64,000 nt of DNA, from assembly GCF_025766255.1 (NCBI RefSeq), contig NW_026516765.1, positions 1 to 64,000 of the forward strand, written 5' to 3'. This stretch comes from Zychaea mexicana (taxonomy: Eukaryota; Mucoromycota; Mucoromycetes; Mucorales; Lichtheimiaceae). Made by a program: the position numbers and the translations under genes. Every line of letters starts with the position of its first letter. The first letter of the stretch is position 1. The notes below the pieces were generated by a model. The model was given only the letters and a program-made list of their open reading frames with translations, had not been told where the DNA came from and searched no databases. Shown here piece by piece: positions 1-11,910 of this stretch.

Positions 1-926
1 GACATGAAAAGGTGCAGGAGAACTGCATTGATCTTGTGGGTCGTATCGCCGATCGTGGTGCCGAATACGTCTCTGCACGTGAATGGATGCGTGTTTGTTT
101 TGAGTTGCTGGATTTGCTCAAGGCACACAAGAAGGGTATTCGACGAGCTTCTGTCAACACTTTTGGCTACATTGCCAAGGCTATTGGTCCCCAGGATGTG
201 TTGGCTACGCTCCTCAATAACTTGAAGGTGCAGGAACGTCAAAACCGTGTGTGTACAACCGTTGCTATTGCTATTGTTGCCGAAACGTGTGCACCATTTA
301 CCGTGTTGCCAGCAGTAATGAACGAATACCGAGTACCAGAACTGAACGTGCAGAACGGTGTTCTCAAGTCGCTCGCATTTATCTTTGAATACGTTGGTGA
401 AATGGGCAAGGATTATATTATGGCTGTTACGCCGCTTTTAGAGGATGCATTGATGGATCGCGATCTGGTGCATAGACAGACCGCATGTACCACGATCAAG
501 AACATGGCCCTTGGTGTTGTTGGCTTGGGTTGTGAAGAACCATTACGGCATCTTTTGAACTACATCTGGCCAAATATCTTTGAAACTAGGTACGTGCAAC
601 ATTTCGTTGGATCTAGTAGCAGCAGTAGTAGTATTAGTAGTAACGAATCACTCACACTACCTCTTATTTCTGAATATAGTCCTCACGTAATCAACGCAGT
701 AATGGAGGCCATTGAAGGCATGCGTGTTGCGCTTGGTCCTACGACGATCTTGCAATATACCGTGCAAGGACTTTTCCATCCTGCTCGAAAGGTGCGCGAA
801 GTGTATTGGAAGATTTACAACACTCTGTATATTGGCAGCCAAGACGCATTGGTTCCGGTTTATCCCCGCATTGATGATGATGAGCGCAATCATTATCAGC
901 GATACGAACTTGACTATCTCATTTAA
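1..926 (+). CDS. SF3B1: Splicing factor 3B subunit 1 (SF3b155), C-terminal part, 5' truncated by window edge
   Basis: This is the C-terminal HEAT-repeat superhelix of the U2 snRNP subunit SF3b155, which clamps the branch-site duplex in the spliceosome. Reading starts mid-gene (first full codon at 3). The translation matches the very conserved SF3B1 tail almost residue for residue, for example [40 protein letters not shown] and the terminal RYELDYLI. Exons are 3-589 and 680-926. The 90-nt intron 590-679 (gtacgt...atag) is a multiple of three and has no stop, so it can be read through as a serine-rich insert. Splicing it out restores the conserved ETSPHVI junction. Family identity is certain; the intron is inferred from that junction. 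Confidence 0.96.
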   Translation, partial: HEKVQENCIDLVGRIADRGAEYVSAREWMRVCFELLDLLKAHKKGIRRASVNTFGYIAKAIGPQDVLATLLNNLKVQERQNRVCTTVAIAIVAETCAPFTVLPAVMNEYRVPELNVQNGVLKSLAFIFEYVGEMGKDYIMAVTPLLEDALMDRDLVHRQTACTTIKNMALGVVGLGCEEPLRHLLNYIWPNIFETRYVQHFVGSSSSSSSISSNESLTLPLISEYSPHVINAVMEAIEGMRVALGPTTILQYTVQGLFHPARKVREVYWKIYNTLYIGSQDALVPVYPRIDDDERNHYQRYELDYLI

Positions 927-1298
927 AAGAAGCACCTTCACATCTCTTCTTTTCTTTCTCATTCTCCCTTGTTCATATATTCTGTTTCCTATATCATATA
1001 ATAAAAAGCTCCTCGTTATTGATGATAATATCGTAAAATTGAATGCATGGTTTTCATCTTTCTCAGGGGTGTCTATAGCCAACATGAGTGATAAAGTATA
1101 TAGCGACTCATTCATTTGGTGTGTTAATAATATTCTTTATTCTGTAATATATAATAGGGTTGAAGAGGGAGTGTGCTTGTGTCAGAGTAAAGAATCACGA
1201 GCAAAATTAACGTCGGACTTCAAAACATTTTCACTGATTGATAAAGAGAGTTCCAACTCTTTTCTTTTTTTCCAACTTGACCTACAGACTTTAGCAAC
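927..1298. other. Intergenic spacer between SF3B1 and the UBC6-like gene
   Basis: This AT-rich spacer should hold the SF3B1 3' UTR, where AATAAA-like runs such as ataataaaaag occur near 998-1008, and the promoter of the downstream E2 gene. No open frame on either strand resembles a known protein. No RNA gene was recognised. Confidence 0.6.
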
Positions 1299-2428
1299 AT
1301 GGCGACGAAATCTGCGTACAGGCGATTGACTAAAGAGTACATGGAGATTCAGAAAAAGTAAAGTATCGACCCCGATCGTGTTTTCGAAAGAAAATTGACA
1401 GATTACTAATCTGTTTATCATTGTTTGTTAGTCCACCGCCTTTTATCATCGCCAAACCGGTGGAAAGTAACATTCTAGAGTGGTAAGGGCTCAGTAAAAT
1501 TTAAAGAATTCTTGTGGAAGCATCTTGATTGAAATCGAAACCTCACATTGTAGGCATTATGTGATTCGCGGACCGCCAGAAACACCTTTTGAAGGAGGAG
1601 AATACTACGGACGACTTACGTTCCCGTCTGAGTATCCTTTCAAACCTCCAGCCATTCGAATGACAACGCCCTCGGGACGATTCCAGCCAGACACACGGCT
1701 TTGTTTGACCATGAGCGACTTTCATCCCAGTCTTTGGAATCCGAGCTGGTCTGTGCCGACAATATTGAATGGACTCTTGAGTTTTATGGTAAACAGGAGG
1801 GACAAACGCTTTTTATATAACAAACATATCTGGATGGTTCCTATTGATACACCGCATATGGGAGAGGGAGAGAGGCAGTTACTAATGTTTGCTTTTTTTT
1901 TTTAAAAAAAAATAGACGACCGATGAAACAACTACTGGCAGTATTAAAACAACGGATGCAGAAAAGCGTGTATATGCAGCACGATCACACAAAATGAACT
2001 TGAAAAATGTGAAATTTAGAGGTAAAGAAGAGGACAGGCGTCTGTGTACGAGTAGTGCTACAGAAGAAGAAGAAGAAGGGTGACTGATACAGGCAAAAAC
2101 TATATTAGATGTCTTCCCTGAACTATGTACGTTGGATTTGGCACCTTTGGCAAATGCACCTGTGAATTCGGATATGCGGCGGAGAGTGGCAACAACGACA
2201 GTGAAAAAGTCAACGCAGCGCGCACCTCACTCGAATGAACAAGTAGCACCAGGTCAACAGGGTCAGCACCAGCACCAGCAGCAACAGCCACAACAACAGA
2301 CCGCTTTGGCTAGGACCGTCAGTCAGTGGAGACGATGGGCATTGATTCTTTTGGTGTTCGTCTATCTCGTGCTCTCAAAGCTGGCAGCTCGCTCGACCAC
2401 GGCTGCTGAAAGTGATGCATCGTCGTAA
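1299..2428 (+). CDS. UBC6: Ubc6/UBE2J-type ER tail-anchored ubiquitin-conjugating enzyme E2
   Basis: E2 of ER-associated degradation: it carries ubiquitin as a thioester on the cytosolic face of the ER for membrane E3 ligases. Proposed exons are 1299-1357, 1432-1482, 1554-1788, 1916-2021 and 2109-2428, giving 256 aa; all junctions keep phase and several introns carry a CTAAT branch site. Visible are the start [14 protein letters not shown], the UBC core [19 protein letters not shown], the active-site Cys in [12 protein letters not shown] (the HPN motif of canonical E2s is absent, as in this family), a Q-rich linker, and a hydrophobic C-terminal anchor ([13 protein letters not shown]). The C-terminal anchor and the TRLCL site separate it from soluble E2s. 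Confidence 0.93.
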
Positions 2429-2846
2429 TGATCAAGATGTGCTTTTTTCTACTACTTTTCCCGTATACCTCTTTAACGACTGCTTCTTTTTCTTTCTTTC
2501 TCTCTTCTCTACCTGTTTGTGATGCATATTCCCTCTCTTCTCCACACCTCAAACTCATTGATCACCGCGCTTGACCTCCTTCTCTCACCCTCCAGTTTTC
2601 CCGTCATTCTTCTTTGAACATTTAGCCTATGAAATTTGTACATAAACAGTCTCTCTTCTTTTCTTCGCTCCCAGTTTAGTTTTCTTTTTGCTGATCTGAC
2701 ACCCAGCGACACCCAACAAGGGTGTCAAGGCAGAAAAGGTGAAACCCTCATTGGAGAGCACACTATATAAGTTTCAAATTTCTGTGTGTGTGTGTGTGTG
2801 TGCTCTGTCTCTAATTTAATGAAATCCAAACAAACACAACCTTGCC
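2429..2846. promoter_or_regulatory. Intergenic region with LCB2 promoter: TATA box 2764-2771 and GT repeat
   Basis: The pyrimidine-rich stretch after the UBC6 stop looks like 3' UTR. A clear TATATAAG lies at 2764-2771, about 75 bp before the proposed LCB2 start, followed by a (GT)n tract at 2783-2802. No other gene is seen. Confidence 0.5.
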
Positions 2847-4821
2847 ATGGGGAAAGGGAAACGAGCACACACTATAAGCAGCGCGCCTGCAATCACTTCA
2901 CTCGTCTCCATACCACGCCGCGCCTCTGGCGATCTCGTCTTCAGCTTGACGCCCTCTAGTTTCTTGACCCGACCATCATCACAGCAACAGCCACCGCCGC
3001 TGCCACCACCAAAGACACCTCGCACGTTACGATGGACGCCGCAATTGCAGCCAAAACATACCTACGTCGAACTTGAACACAAGATGGAGAACGCGCCGCT
3101 TATTATACTGATGCAGACCTATCTCAACTGGTTCGTTCTCATCCTACTTGGCCATTTGCGTGATATCCTTGGCAAAACATTCAAGAAATCCGAGTATCGC
3201 TACTTGCAAATGAACGAGGTATAGCTTATGCGTTTCTCTCTCCGTAACTCCCTTGACGCATTACTGAAAATGGATATGGATATCACAACCAGGGATATGC
3301 GCCATTGGTATCGGACTTTGACTCTTTTTATACGCGGCGACTTTACATGCGCGTCCGCGACTGTTGGAATCGACCCGTTACTGGTGTAGCCTCCCGCACC
3401 GTTCAACTCTTGGATCGCACGACGAAAGACTACAACAGAACCTTCCAGCTGACCGGCAAGATATCCGAGTGTCTCAATTTCGCGTCGTACAACTATCTTG
3501 GATTTTCGCAGAAAACGGGACCGTGCGCCGATGCTGTGCAACAAGCAGCGCTTGAACGCGGTCTTGTTTCCACCACTCCCCGTGCTGAAGGTGGTACCAG
3601 TGATATGCATGCCCACCTTGAACGCCTTGTAGCTGAATTTGTTGGCAAAGAAGCCGCCATGGTGGTCAGCATGGGTTTTGCTACCAATTCGACAACGATC
3701 CCTGCGCTTGTGGGCAAGGGCTGTCTGATCATTTCCGACGAGCTGAACCATTCCTCGATCGTGTTTGGCGCCCGTTTATCAGAAGCTTCGGTGCGGGTCT
3801 TTAAGCACAACAGTATGCAGGATTTGCATGATGTATTACGAGAAGCTATTTCCCAGGGCCAGCCAAGAACCCATCGTCCATGGAAGAAAATCTTGGTCGT
3901 CGTTGAGGGTCTTTATTCCATGGAGGGTACGATTGCCAATTTACCTGAGCTTCTCAGGCTCAAGGACCAGTTCAAGTTCTACCTGTACGTGGATGAAGCC
4001 CACTCAATTGGTGCGCTGGGCGAGCATGGTGGTGGCATCTGCGACCTATATGCCGTGGATCCTGCACGCGTGGACATCCTGATGGGAACATTTACAAAGT
4101 CTTTTGGAGCTGCTGGTGGATATATTGCCGCAAGCAAGAATGTAATTGATCATTTAAAGTTACGAAATCATGCCTACGTTTATGCAGAGCCAATGCCGGT
4201 GCCTGTTATTCAGCAAGTGCTCACAAGTATGTCTATTATCTGGTACGTACCATATTCTCCTCGTTTGTCTTTACACTTTCACTAATAGCAAATGTGAATT
4301 AAGTAGTGGTGAAGAAGAAGGACGATGGCGCATTCAGCAACTGTCAGACAACTCCCACTACTTTGCATCCCAGTTAAGAAAAATGGGGTTTATTGTTTAT
4401 GGTGACCGTGGCAGTCCGGTGATTCCACTGTTATTGTTCAATCCTGGAAAGATAGCGTAAGAATCGAAAAAAGTCAATTAAAGTAAGATGAAGGTAGCTA
4501 ACCTATAATTATTGTACAGAGCGTTTTCACGTGAACTTTTAAAGTGTGGCATTGCCGTCTGCGTCGTAGGATACCCCGCTACATCGATCATTTCTTCACG
4601 CGCACGATTTTGCTTGTCTGCATCACATACAAGAGAAGATATCGGTGAGTGTTATTTTCTCTTCTCTAAATTCTCCATGCACCTATTCCTCTTACTGATT
4701 TTGGTATCTATCTCCTTTAGATCGAGCATTAAAAATCATCAATAGTGTAGGTGATGTCCTGATGCTAAAATTCTTTGCTCCCAATAGAGATGAGCAAAAT
4801 AAACCGGCTGTGTGTAGCTAA
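2847..4821 (+). CDS. LCB2: Serine palmitoyltransferase catalytic subunit 2 (Lcb2)
   Basis: PLP-dependent alpha-oxoamine synthase that condenses serine with palmitoyl-CoA, the first step of sphingolipid synthesis, at the ER with Lcb1. Proposed exons are 2847-3218, 3293-4242, 4304-4456, 4520-4644 and 4721-4821. The N-terminus has a Pro-rich segment and a membrane segment ([12 protein letters not shown]), then [16 protein letters not shown], the substrate-site [15 protein letters not shown], the PLP-lysine motif [13 protein letters not shown], and the C-terminal [21 protein letters not shown]. The start at 2847 follows a TATA box; an in-frame ATG at 3084 would remove the Pro-rich leader. The exon 3 acceptor is ambiguous: AG at 4288 or 4303, 15 nt apart and both in frame. 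The later one sits at a better distance from the cactaat branch site. Confidence 0.94.
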
Positions 4822-5560
4822 AATATCAACCATATAAAATCTGTAACCGGTTTAGCTCCATAGAACTAATTCTATGAAGCAAAGCATTGCTTCATTGTCA
4901 AGATTGAGAACTATGATTATGGGTCCTTGTTTTTGCGCTATACAATACCTGTCAACAAAGTTAGTAGAACGGTATATGTTAAGCTTGCATCAGAGGGTGT
5001 AATCGTATGGAAGAGCATAATTTTTGTGTCAAAAAAGGAACCAGCGCACAACTTTTGCCGTAGACGACATTACTTATGAGTCATATAGTGATACCTACAC
5101 TCGGTCCAATCTCTTTCTTTTTATCTTATCATAATTTATTGATGTAAAAGTAAAGTTTTTACGAGCTCTAAATTCACTGTAATTACTATTTGGAAACCAG
5201 GCACTTTGGTCGGTTATAGCAAATGGATTTTCGAATTTCAATATTTTGTATCAATGAAGATCAGTTCATTTAGAACTCTTAGCTAACAATCTATTACGTG
5301 TATATCTTTGTACTTCCCCTTTGCTTTTGAGCTTCAATAATCTCGAGGTTTTTGAGCAAATAACAATGGGGGAAGTTGGCCAAAGGTAATAGCACAGTTT
5401 TCAGAGCAAGTACTTGGTAAAAAGAAGTACGATGCCTATGATACGGCAAAGCGAGCGCCATAATCGGTATTTAAGCTGTGACTTCCGAAAGGTGATAAAG
5501 GATAAGAGGGGAGGCAAGATTCTCCAAGCTGCAAAAAAGAAGGGACAAAACACGTACACT
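4822..5560. other. Spacer after LCB2
   Basis: AT-rich sequence with no recognisable coding capacity. It separates the LCB2 stop from the MFS-like fragment that starts near 5561. Confidence 0.5.
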
Positions 5561-5773
5561 ATGTGCATAGTTATCTGCAAAATCCCAGTCGCTGTTTCTA
5601 TCAGTATGCTCACGTACATCATCTTTATCCCAGGGCCACTCCTTGCCTGTATTCTTGAGTCCAACAACACGCAGCAGCGCTTCCTTTACTGTAAAATCAT
5701 TACTCGATTAGGATACAGGGTCTGTACTCTGCTCTCTGTATCTTTCAAGTTTGAATCAAATCGAAACTTCTAG
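5561..5773 (+). pseudogene. MFS (monocarboxylate-type) transporter C-terminal fragment
   Basis: About 70 codons, open to a stop at 5773, match the last exon of the two transporter genes at 54.9-59.9 kb. The shared pattern is VAVSISML, then GPLLA.ILESNNTQ..FLYCKII.RLGY..C.LLS, ending in KF...RNF. The second copy (minus strand, ending 57650) has AAVSISML...GPLIASVVEANNTQ..FLYCKIIAGVGY. Nothing upstream of 5561 encodes the other eleven membrane helices, so this is a relic. It lies directly after LCB2, mirroring the LCB2 fragment found next to the transporter at 60.5 kb. Confidence 0.75.
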
Positions 5774-8607
5774 GCAAAAGTCTCTCTTTTTTTTGGCTAT
5801 ACCTGTGATAATATTATTTTAAAGATGATAATACGCCATCATTATATGTTCCATCAATGGTTTCATATTATGCCCGGCCGGGTATATACGGTTGTGTAGA
5901 TGCGGGTTTAATCATTGCGCAATGTTTAGTTCTTTGAGCGCTCGTAGTTTTAGCTAAGCTTATATCATAACGGAGCGAGTGCCTGGAAACTACGCGACGC
6001 AAAACGGCAGCACTTTACCACTATCATGAGTGCAGAAACAAAAATCTGTCAAGGTAGCGATTCCACGCCGATAAGTTCTGGGAGTTTTGGTTGCAGGTAG
6101 TAGTGTTTTTTTAATTGTTAAATATGCCAGTAGCAGTAATAATAGTACAGTAGTGAGTAGCCTATAGTTTTAGTCGTTGAAGAATAAACATCAGAAATGA
6201 GCTCCGTCTTGATGTTTTTGAAGTGCTAGTATATATGTCGTTTCAAGAATGTGCTTGTTGGTAATACCTAATGCCTCGGATATCCATGTGTTTTCAAGGG
6301 AACAGTGGGCGCTTGTTATCATGGCTGTTCTAAATTGGTCGACATTAGCAGTAACATCGCGTTGGCAGCTGCAGTAGTACTGGCAATAGTGGCACAAGCA
6401 GTAATAATCTTTTAGGGTAGCATTATCGTCATGATATAGCTTTTAAACATAGTGTCTAAATGTTATCTGTTTTACTAAATATCCAAGCTGAAAAAAGTTT
6501 GCTAAAATTTTAATCAAAACGATGCCTTCTCCCTATTAGCTTGGAGTCTTAGCTAGATGCTATCATAGATAATGTGGGCCGATGAAAACCAAAAAGAAAA
6601 GAGCTGAAAGTGCCAGCATTGACGGTTACAAAGAAAAAGCCAAATAAGCGGAGAAAAGAGCGGGTATCTACTTCACCGCCGGGGACGCAATCCGCTTGTA
6701 TACATCAGAAGCGCATCTGAAGTACGCTTAATGAAAACTGTTCAAGAGTTACGAATACACTCACTAAGACTCGATCAGCTCCTTTGATGTATTGCAATTG
6801 TGGTCTGTAACAGATACTGCGAAGAAGAGCCAAAGTATCACAGCCATTACAGCATCACCTGTTTTGTGATTTATCCACTTGCATCTCGGTGACCATTTTT
6901 ACCCAGTCTCGATTAAACCCAGGGGAAAAAACGTATCGTCATGAAGCCAAGAGATTTTTCAATGTAATTAATAGCGAAATGCTGTTTCGAAAAGAAATGA
7001 TTACATAATAGACATGGTCGAAAGAGCAAGGTAAAAAAAAAGAAAAACCAGAAGCTAGTAGGACTATCGTCGGGCCTATCCGTTCTTTCTCGATTCTGAG
7101 TGAATTCTGCTGAGGCGGGAGGACAGAGAGAGAGAGAGAGTGTGTGTGTGTGTGATCCTTTTCAAATGACCCGCTTTTACCGTTTTACTTCTCGGTATTC
7201 CAATGCACGTTGGATGTTAGAAAGCACTCATCAAGAGTTCCAGTTAGCGCTTAGCTCACAAATTGTTGCTGCTGTATTAGAGAACGCTGTGTGTCAAAAC
7301 GTGGTATACGATCGATCTGCTTTTTTAACATGACACCACCAACGCACCTTGTGTGATACCTGCTACACCAGTAACACCTGGCATCAGATAGTACAAGATT
7401 GAGCTTATAGTCACAACACAGCGGGAAAGAAAGAATCTTCTTTAGTGTATATAAACATCGCTGTTCTTTGTGTGCTAGTCAGCAAAAAGCGCGCGCGGAT
7501 TATAACGATTAAAGCGTGAGATTGGACTTGCAGGAGACGTCCGTTGTTTTGTAATGGGGATGTTATGTATGATAGCTTCGTCTTCGATTAGTAAGCTGAG
7601 CATTCTATGAGCTTTTTTTTTTTTGGTTTGCGTACGTGCAATGTAAGAAAAGACACGTCATTCAATTGACTTTTATAGACATTTTTTTAACAAAGCACGA
7701 TGTCAATCCATACAACTTTTTTTGATCTACGGCATTGGAGTTGATTGGGGGTTGGGCGGGGGGGGGTACTGACTGAGAAAGCTGCAGATAAAAAGTGTCG
7801 TACGTAAAACATGAGAAGAAGCTTCTCTTTTTCTTCGAAAACCGAACAAAAAAAGTCGCTATTTGGTGAATGATCTTTTCACTGTTATCGGATCAGGAAA
7901 AAATAAAGGGGATCCGCTGCGCAAACAGGTTTCGTTCGATGGAAATGTTAGGCGGGGCACTCTGGTCGAGAATGATTTCTATTGATTTAAGGTTACAGTA
8001 ATGAGATCATCATGAGGACTGTAACGTTTGCTACTACTGCAGGAGGAAAAAACGTGGTATATTTGGTTTATATTTTCCCGGTCCGGCCAACTACTGTTGG
8101 TTGTCGCTAATGCAAACAGACGGAGAGGTGGGGGAAGGAACGGAGGAAGGCTACGTTGCTCTAACCGATCCCCTTTACCCTCCAACATAGCGTCATTGAG
8201 AGCGAGAGGTCCCCCCGGCCTTTTACTCTAGCGTCTTTTTCGATCACTACTTGCAGTGAATATGTTACAGCGAAATCTGTTCATCTACGGTTGTTTCAGG
8301 TAATGTGGAGCTTCTAGATTATATGCACTTATTAGTATGGTTTCAAATGACGTTTGTGTCAGCCGCCATGGCCTTTTCCCCAATTTAACGATACAATTAC
8401 CTCTCATCTGCCTTCATTACTAATCCAAAAGACAACATACACTATGCAGTACTGACGGTCTGATCTGCTGCCTGCTATTATACTCCCCTGATGTCCTTTT
8501 TGGAAACTTACCCGCTCTTAGTAATCATTCATTCACAAAGCACAACGGTCATCACACCCTCATTTTGTGTATATCCGATGACGCATAAATTGTCCCTTTA
8601 TCCAACC

Positions 8608-8635
8608 TCATCATCATCATCATCATCATCATCAT
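8608..8635. repeat. (TCA)n trinucleotide repeat
   Basis: Nine perfect copies in the gene-poor region. No coding use is apparent. Confidence 0.9.
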
Positions 8636-9135
8636 TGAATAGCGAAACATTTATATCACGGAATTCATATTACAAAAGTGATCTGCTTGTCCAAGGAAAT
8701 CCTCATTTTTCTTCCGCCATTGATATGCATTGTTCAAAAAGCTGTTATTAATTACAGACAGCGAGCGAGCGAGAGAATAAGCGTTTCAGGTAAAAAAAAA
8801 ACGCGAAATGATCAAGTCAATTGATCCAGATCGAAAAACATTCAACGCGAAACTGGGTGGGGGGCGCGCACGGGTGTTGTAAATTTTAACCCGAAAATTT
8901 GCAAGGCGGTAGTTGAATCCTTACCATCGGTGAAACTTAGGACCGAAAAATCTGACTTGTCGGCGCAAATGCCGATCAAGCAAAGGGGAGGGAAGAGGAG
9001 ACAGAAACCACAGAAAAGAGCAACCGCTGCTAACACACACACACACACAGAGAGAGAGAAGGGAAAGTAATAATAGGACAATCGAGGAGAGATAAATATG
9101 GCCAAGTGGAGCCTGAAGTTGCAGGAGAGACTGGC

Positions 9136-9139
<4 letters not shown>

Positions 9140-9166
<27 letters not shown>
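9140..9166. repeat. (GA)n dinucleotide repeat
   Basis: About 13 perfect copies. Together with the (AC)n/(AG)n tract at 9033-9058 it marks a repeat-rich part of the sparse region. Confidence 0.9.
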
Positions 9167-9171
<5 letters not shown>

Positions 9172-11516
9172 CAAATACGCCGGTCGGCACAGGCGGCGGT
9201 CAACGGTTATTTTTGTTGCGGATCAAAGTTCCCCTTTTCTTCCGTAGTATTCTTTTAACTTAATAATGCTGTCAACTCTGCTTGTCGGTGCATGGTGCCG
9301 GACCCCCCGAATTATTATATGCATTGGGCTGGAATCTCATACTTATTTCGATAACCGCAAAGCAGTAGAGGATCCTCCGATCAGACCACAAAAAATAAAT
9401 GATTACGTAGCCAACCTAGTAGTTAGTAGCGTGGCAGTATGTAGCTAGCCAAGGGAAAAAGAATACAACTACATACTGCTACTATAAGATACTCGATAAT
9501 ACTATGCTCCCGGACTATTGAATCTAGCACCTTTGCATGGGTTTAAAAAAGGTGTGGTTTGTCGTGGCGGAAGCGGCACAAGCAAAAGTATACAATTCTA
9601 TCTGTTTGTGTCTTTATTTTTCTCATGCACGATGCTATAGTAGCAAACAAGTGAAACGTTTTCTTTGAGTTCCAGTGGTACAGAAAGATAACCTTACATC
9701 ACCCAGACTGGTGTACTTCCTGCGGGTCCATGTGCTATATACCGTTCAGAAAACGTGGATCAGATAAAAATAACATGGCTGGATCAAACGATTCCACGTC
9801 GACTGATAGAAAAATAAGAAAACCTCACGCGACCCTGTCCACACACACAGGCTTAGCAAATTCTGTTTTTCTTTCTCTGTAAAGTCTAAATAAAGTATCT
9901 CCTATGCCAAGCCTTTTCAAAAGTGATGAGAGTGTATGTATCATGGGAGGGGAATTCCTTATTACTTCGGATGAACTTTAGGGGAAAATGATGGTATTCT
10001 ATTTCTTTGGTTAGCTGGATCAATGTTCAACCCTTACGTGGTATTCCACCATGAAGCCGGTGACATGGAAGATGATTTTAGCGATTTGCATGCACATCAA
10101 GAACCCAAATCGATTTTACCCGTTTGTCGTTGCTTTACATGTACGTAATATATTAAAGGGGGTGTTATCTTCTTTTGCATGAGTCCCCAGATAGAATGAC
10201 ATATGTGCTTCAAGCATACATCTCTTTGAGTGCATCTAATCTTTTTGAGTAACCCGCTGCCTTTCTATTTTTTTCTTGATCTGACCCTGGATATAGGGTT
10301 GACATGTGTGTTATCATAGCTGTTGGTGGTATCTAGCTTAAAATTTTACTATTCCGGGAAAATATTTATGTTCATCGATCATAGTTGAAATGATGGAAAT
10401 TTCATTCTCATTTCTTTCTAACTGGGGGTTTCTTCTAAGGTTTAAACCGTGCTTTGATATATACAAGTCAAGATCGTCGCCTTTTTTCTTCAAGCAATCT
10501 AGGGACTTGTTGGGTATACTGAGGTAGTAGTGCCAGATTACCCAGCAACGTGGCAATTGTTTGTTGTTGTTGTGCGATGTGCGTAGCATGGCTAAACTGC
10601 CGGTCCATTGATAACCGGTACGGAAATTATGTCTTCCGGCCAATCACAAATCAAGGAATGTCCGGGCGCCGACAACGTGACAGAAATAAGGGTGCTTCTT
10701 TGATCTGGATAATACAGGGTTTTCTGGTTATTTGGAGGGAAATAGCATGAAAGAAACTGATTAACTACACTTTACGTAGTAGCCGCACCCAGAAGAGGGA
10801 GGAAAGAGAGTGAAAAAGAGGGAGGGGGGGTATACAGGGTGCAGTATGTACTGGTAAAGAGAGCTTATATAAATATCCTGAAAAGCGGTAATCAAGTGCA
10901 AGTTGGGTGGTGGACATGTGCTTCGCATAGAATGATGCTATTAGGACGAGTTAGGCAGAGCAGTTAGTGGCCAGTAAAAAGAGCAAAGAGGACCAACAGC
11001 AGCGCAGGTAAAGTAAATGATTTGCCGTGCGCTGTTCTGGATTTATCCGACTTTTGGGGGTGCTGTTCAAATCGAGACTGTCGTGTTCCTCATTCTTTTG
11101 CTCATTGCCTGGCCTTTGTTGCTTATTCGATCCAACGGGGTGCTTTGTAACGGATGGTGTGTGATCGAAGAGCCATGGAAGCATTGAGAAGAACGTAGCG
11201 ATGATATAATCGAATCACACACACCAAAAAAAAAAAAAGAAGCGAAATGTGGTTTGCAGTGCCGGGCCATGCTCCGATTGTCGAAGGCTGAGAAAGGGCG
11301 ACAAGGGAGATGTTTAGCCGTAAGTGTAACCCGGCAAGTCAGACGCCCCGATATACCGCCTTTTCCGTGTTGAAAGCGCTCTCACTTTCGATCTTTCTGT
11401 CTCCCCCCCCCCCTTCTCTCTTACTAACCCAGCCTACACACACACAACCACCCACACACACATGAAATAATCTTGATCTGCTAAAAAAAAAAAAAAAAAT
11501 CAGGCGCTACCAACAA

Positions 11517-11526
11517 TATATAAAAG
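11517..11526 (+). promoter_or_regulatory. TATA box of the GATA-like regulator gene
   Basis: TATATAAAAG lies in a purine/pyrimidine-rich promoter 385 bp before the ATG at 11911. The distance suggests a long leader. A possible leader intron runs from gtgagt near 11588 to ttaag near 11820. Confidence 0.45.
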
Positions 11527-11910
11527 GGTGGCGTGTGTCGGATTCCTTATTTAACTTTTCTCCCCTTCCAACATTTGATGCTTTACTGTGAGTATTCTTT
11601 CTCTTCTTCTTCTTCTTCTTCTTCATCAGCGTCATCAGAACCCACCTCTCCCACTTGGCAATTGCGCTGATTCACTTTACTTATAAAAACTCTAAGAAAC
11701 GTGTGTGAAGATGAGTGGGAAGAAGTGATGTGAATGGCTGAGTGTCCCTGCGCCTTGCATATTGTATTTTTTGATCATCATTTGATTGACATCTTTGATT
11801 TTTTTTTTGTTATATTTAAGAGACCCACATAAAGATTTTGTGATTTGCCTTTTTTTCCCCTTCCAACAACAACACCCATCATTCATCAATCAGCTTCGAC
11901 AAGAAAGAAA

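Larger units (their letters stand above)
5774..11910. other. Gene-poor region with simple repeats
   Basis: About 6 kb in which I find no protein I can recognise. It holds simple repeats: GA/GT near 7124-7154, (TCA)n 8608-8635, (AC)n then (AG)n 9033-9058, (GA)n 9140-9166, poly-G near 7757-7767, poly-A near 11483-11499. Short open frames are low-complexity or lack family resemblance. No tRNA or rRNA was recognised by eye. The last 400 bp belong to the promoter and leader of the next gene. Confidence 0.4.

Noticed and set aside
5401..5670. Minus-strand hydrophobic frame in the MFS relic area
   Set aside because: It is the antisense of the plus-strand transporter fragment, whose sequence matches the two full genes.
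8842..9190. Leu/Ser-rich frames on the minus strand resembling membrane proteins
   Set aside because: They are products of (GA)n and (AC)n repeats, overlap each other in two frames and have no family resemblance.
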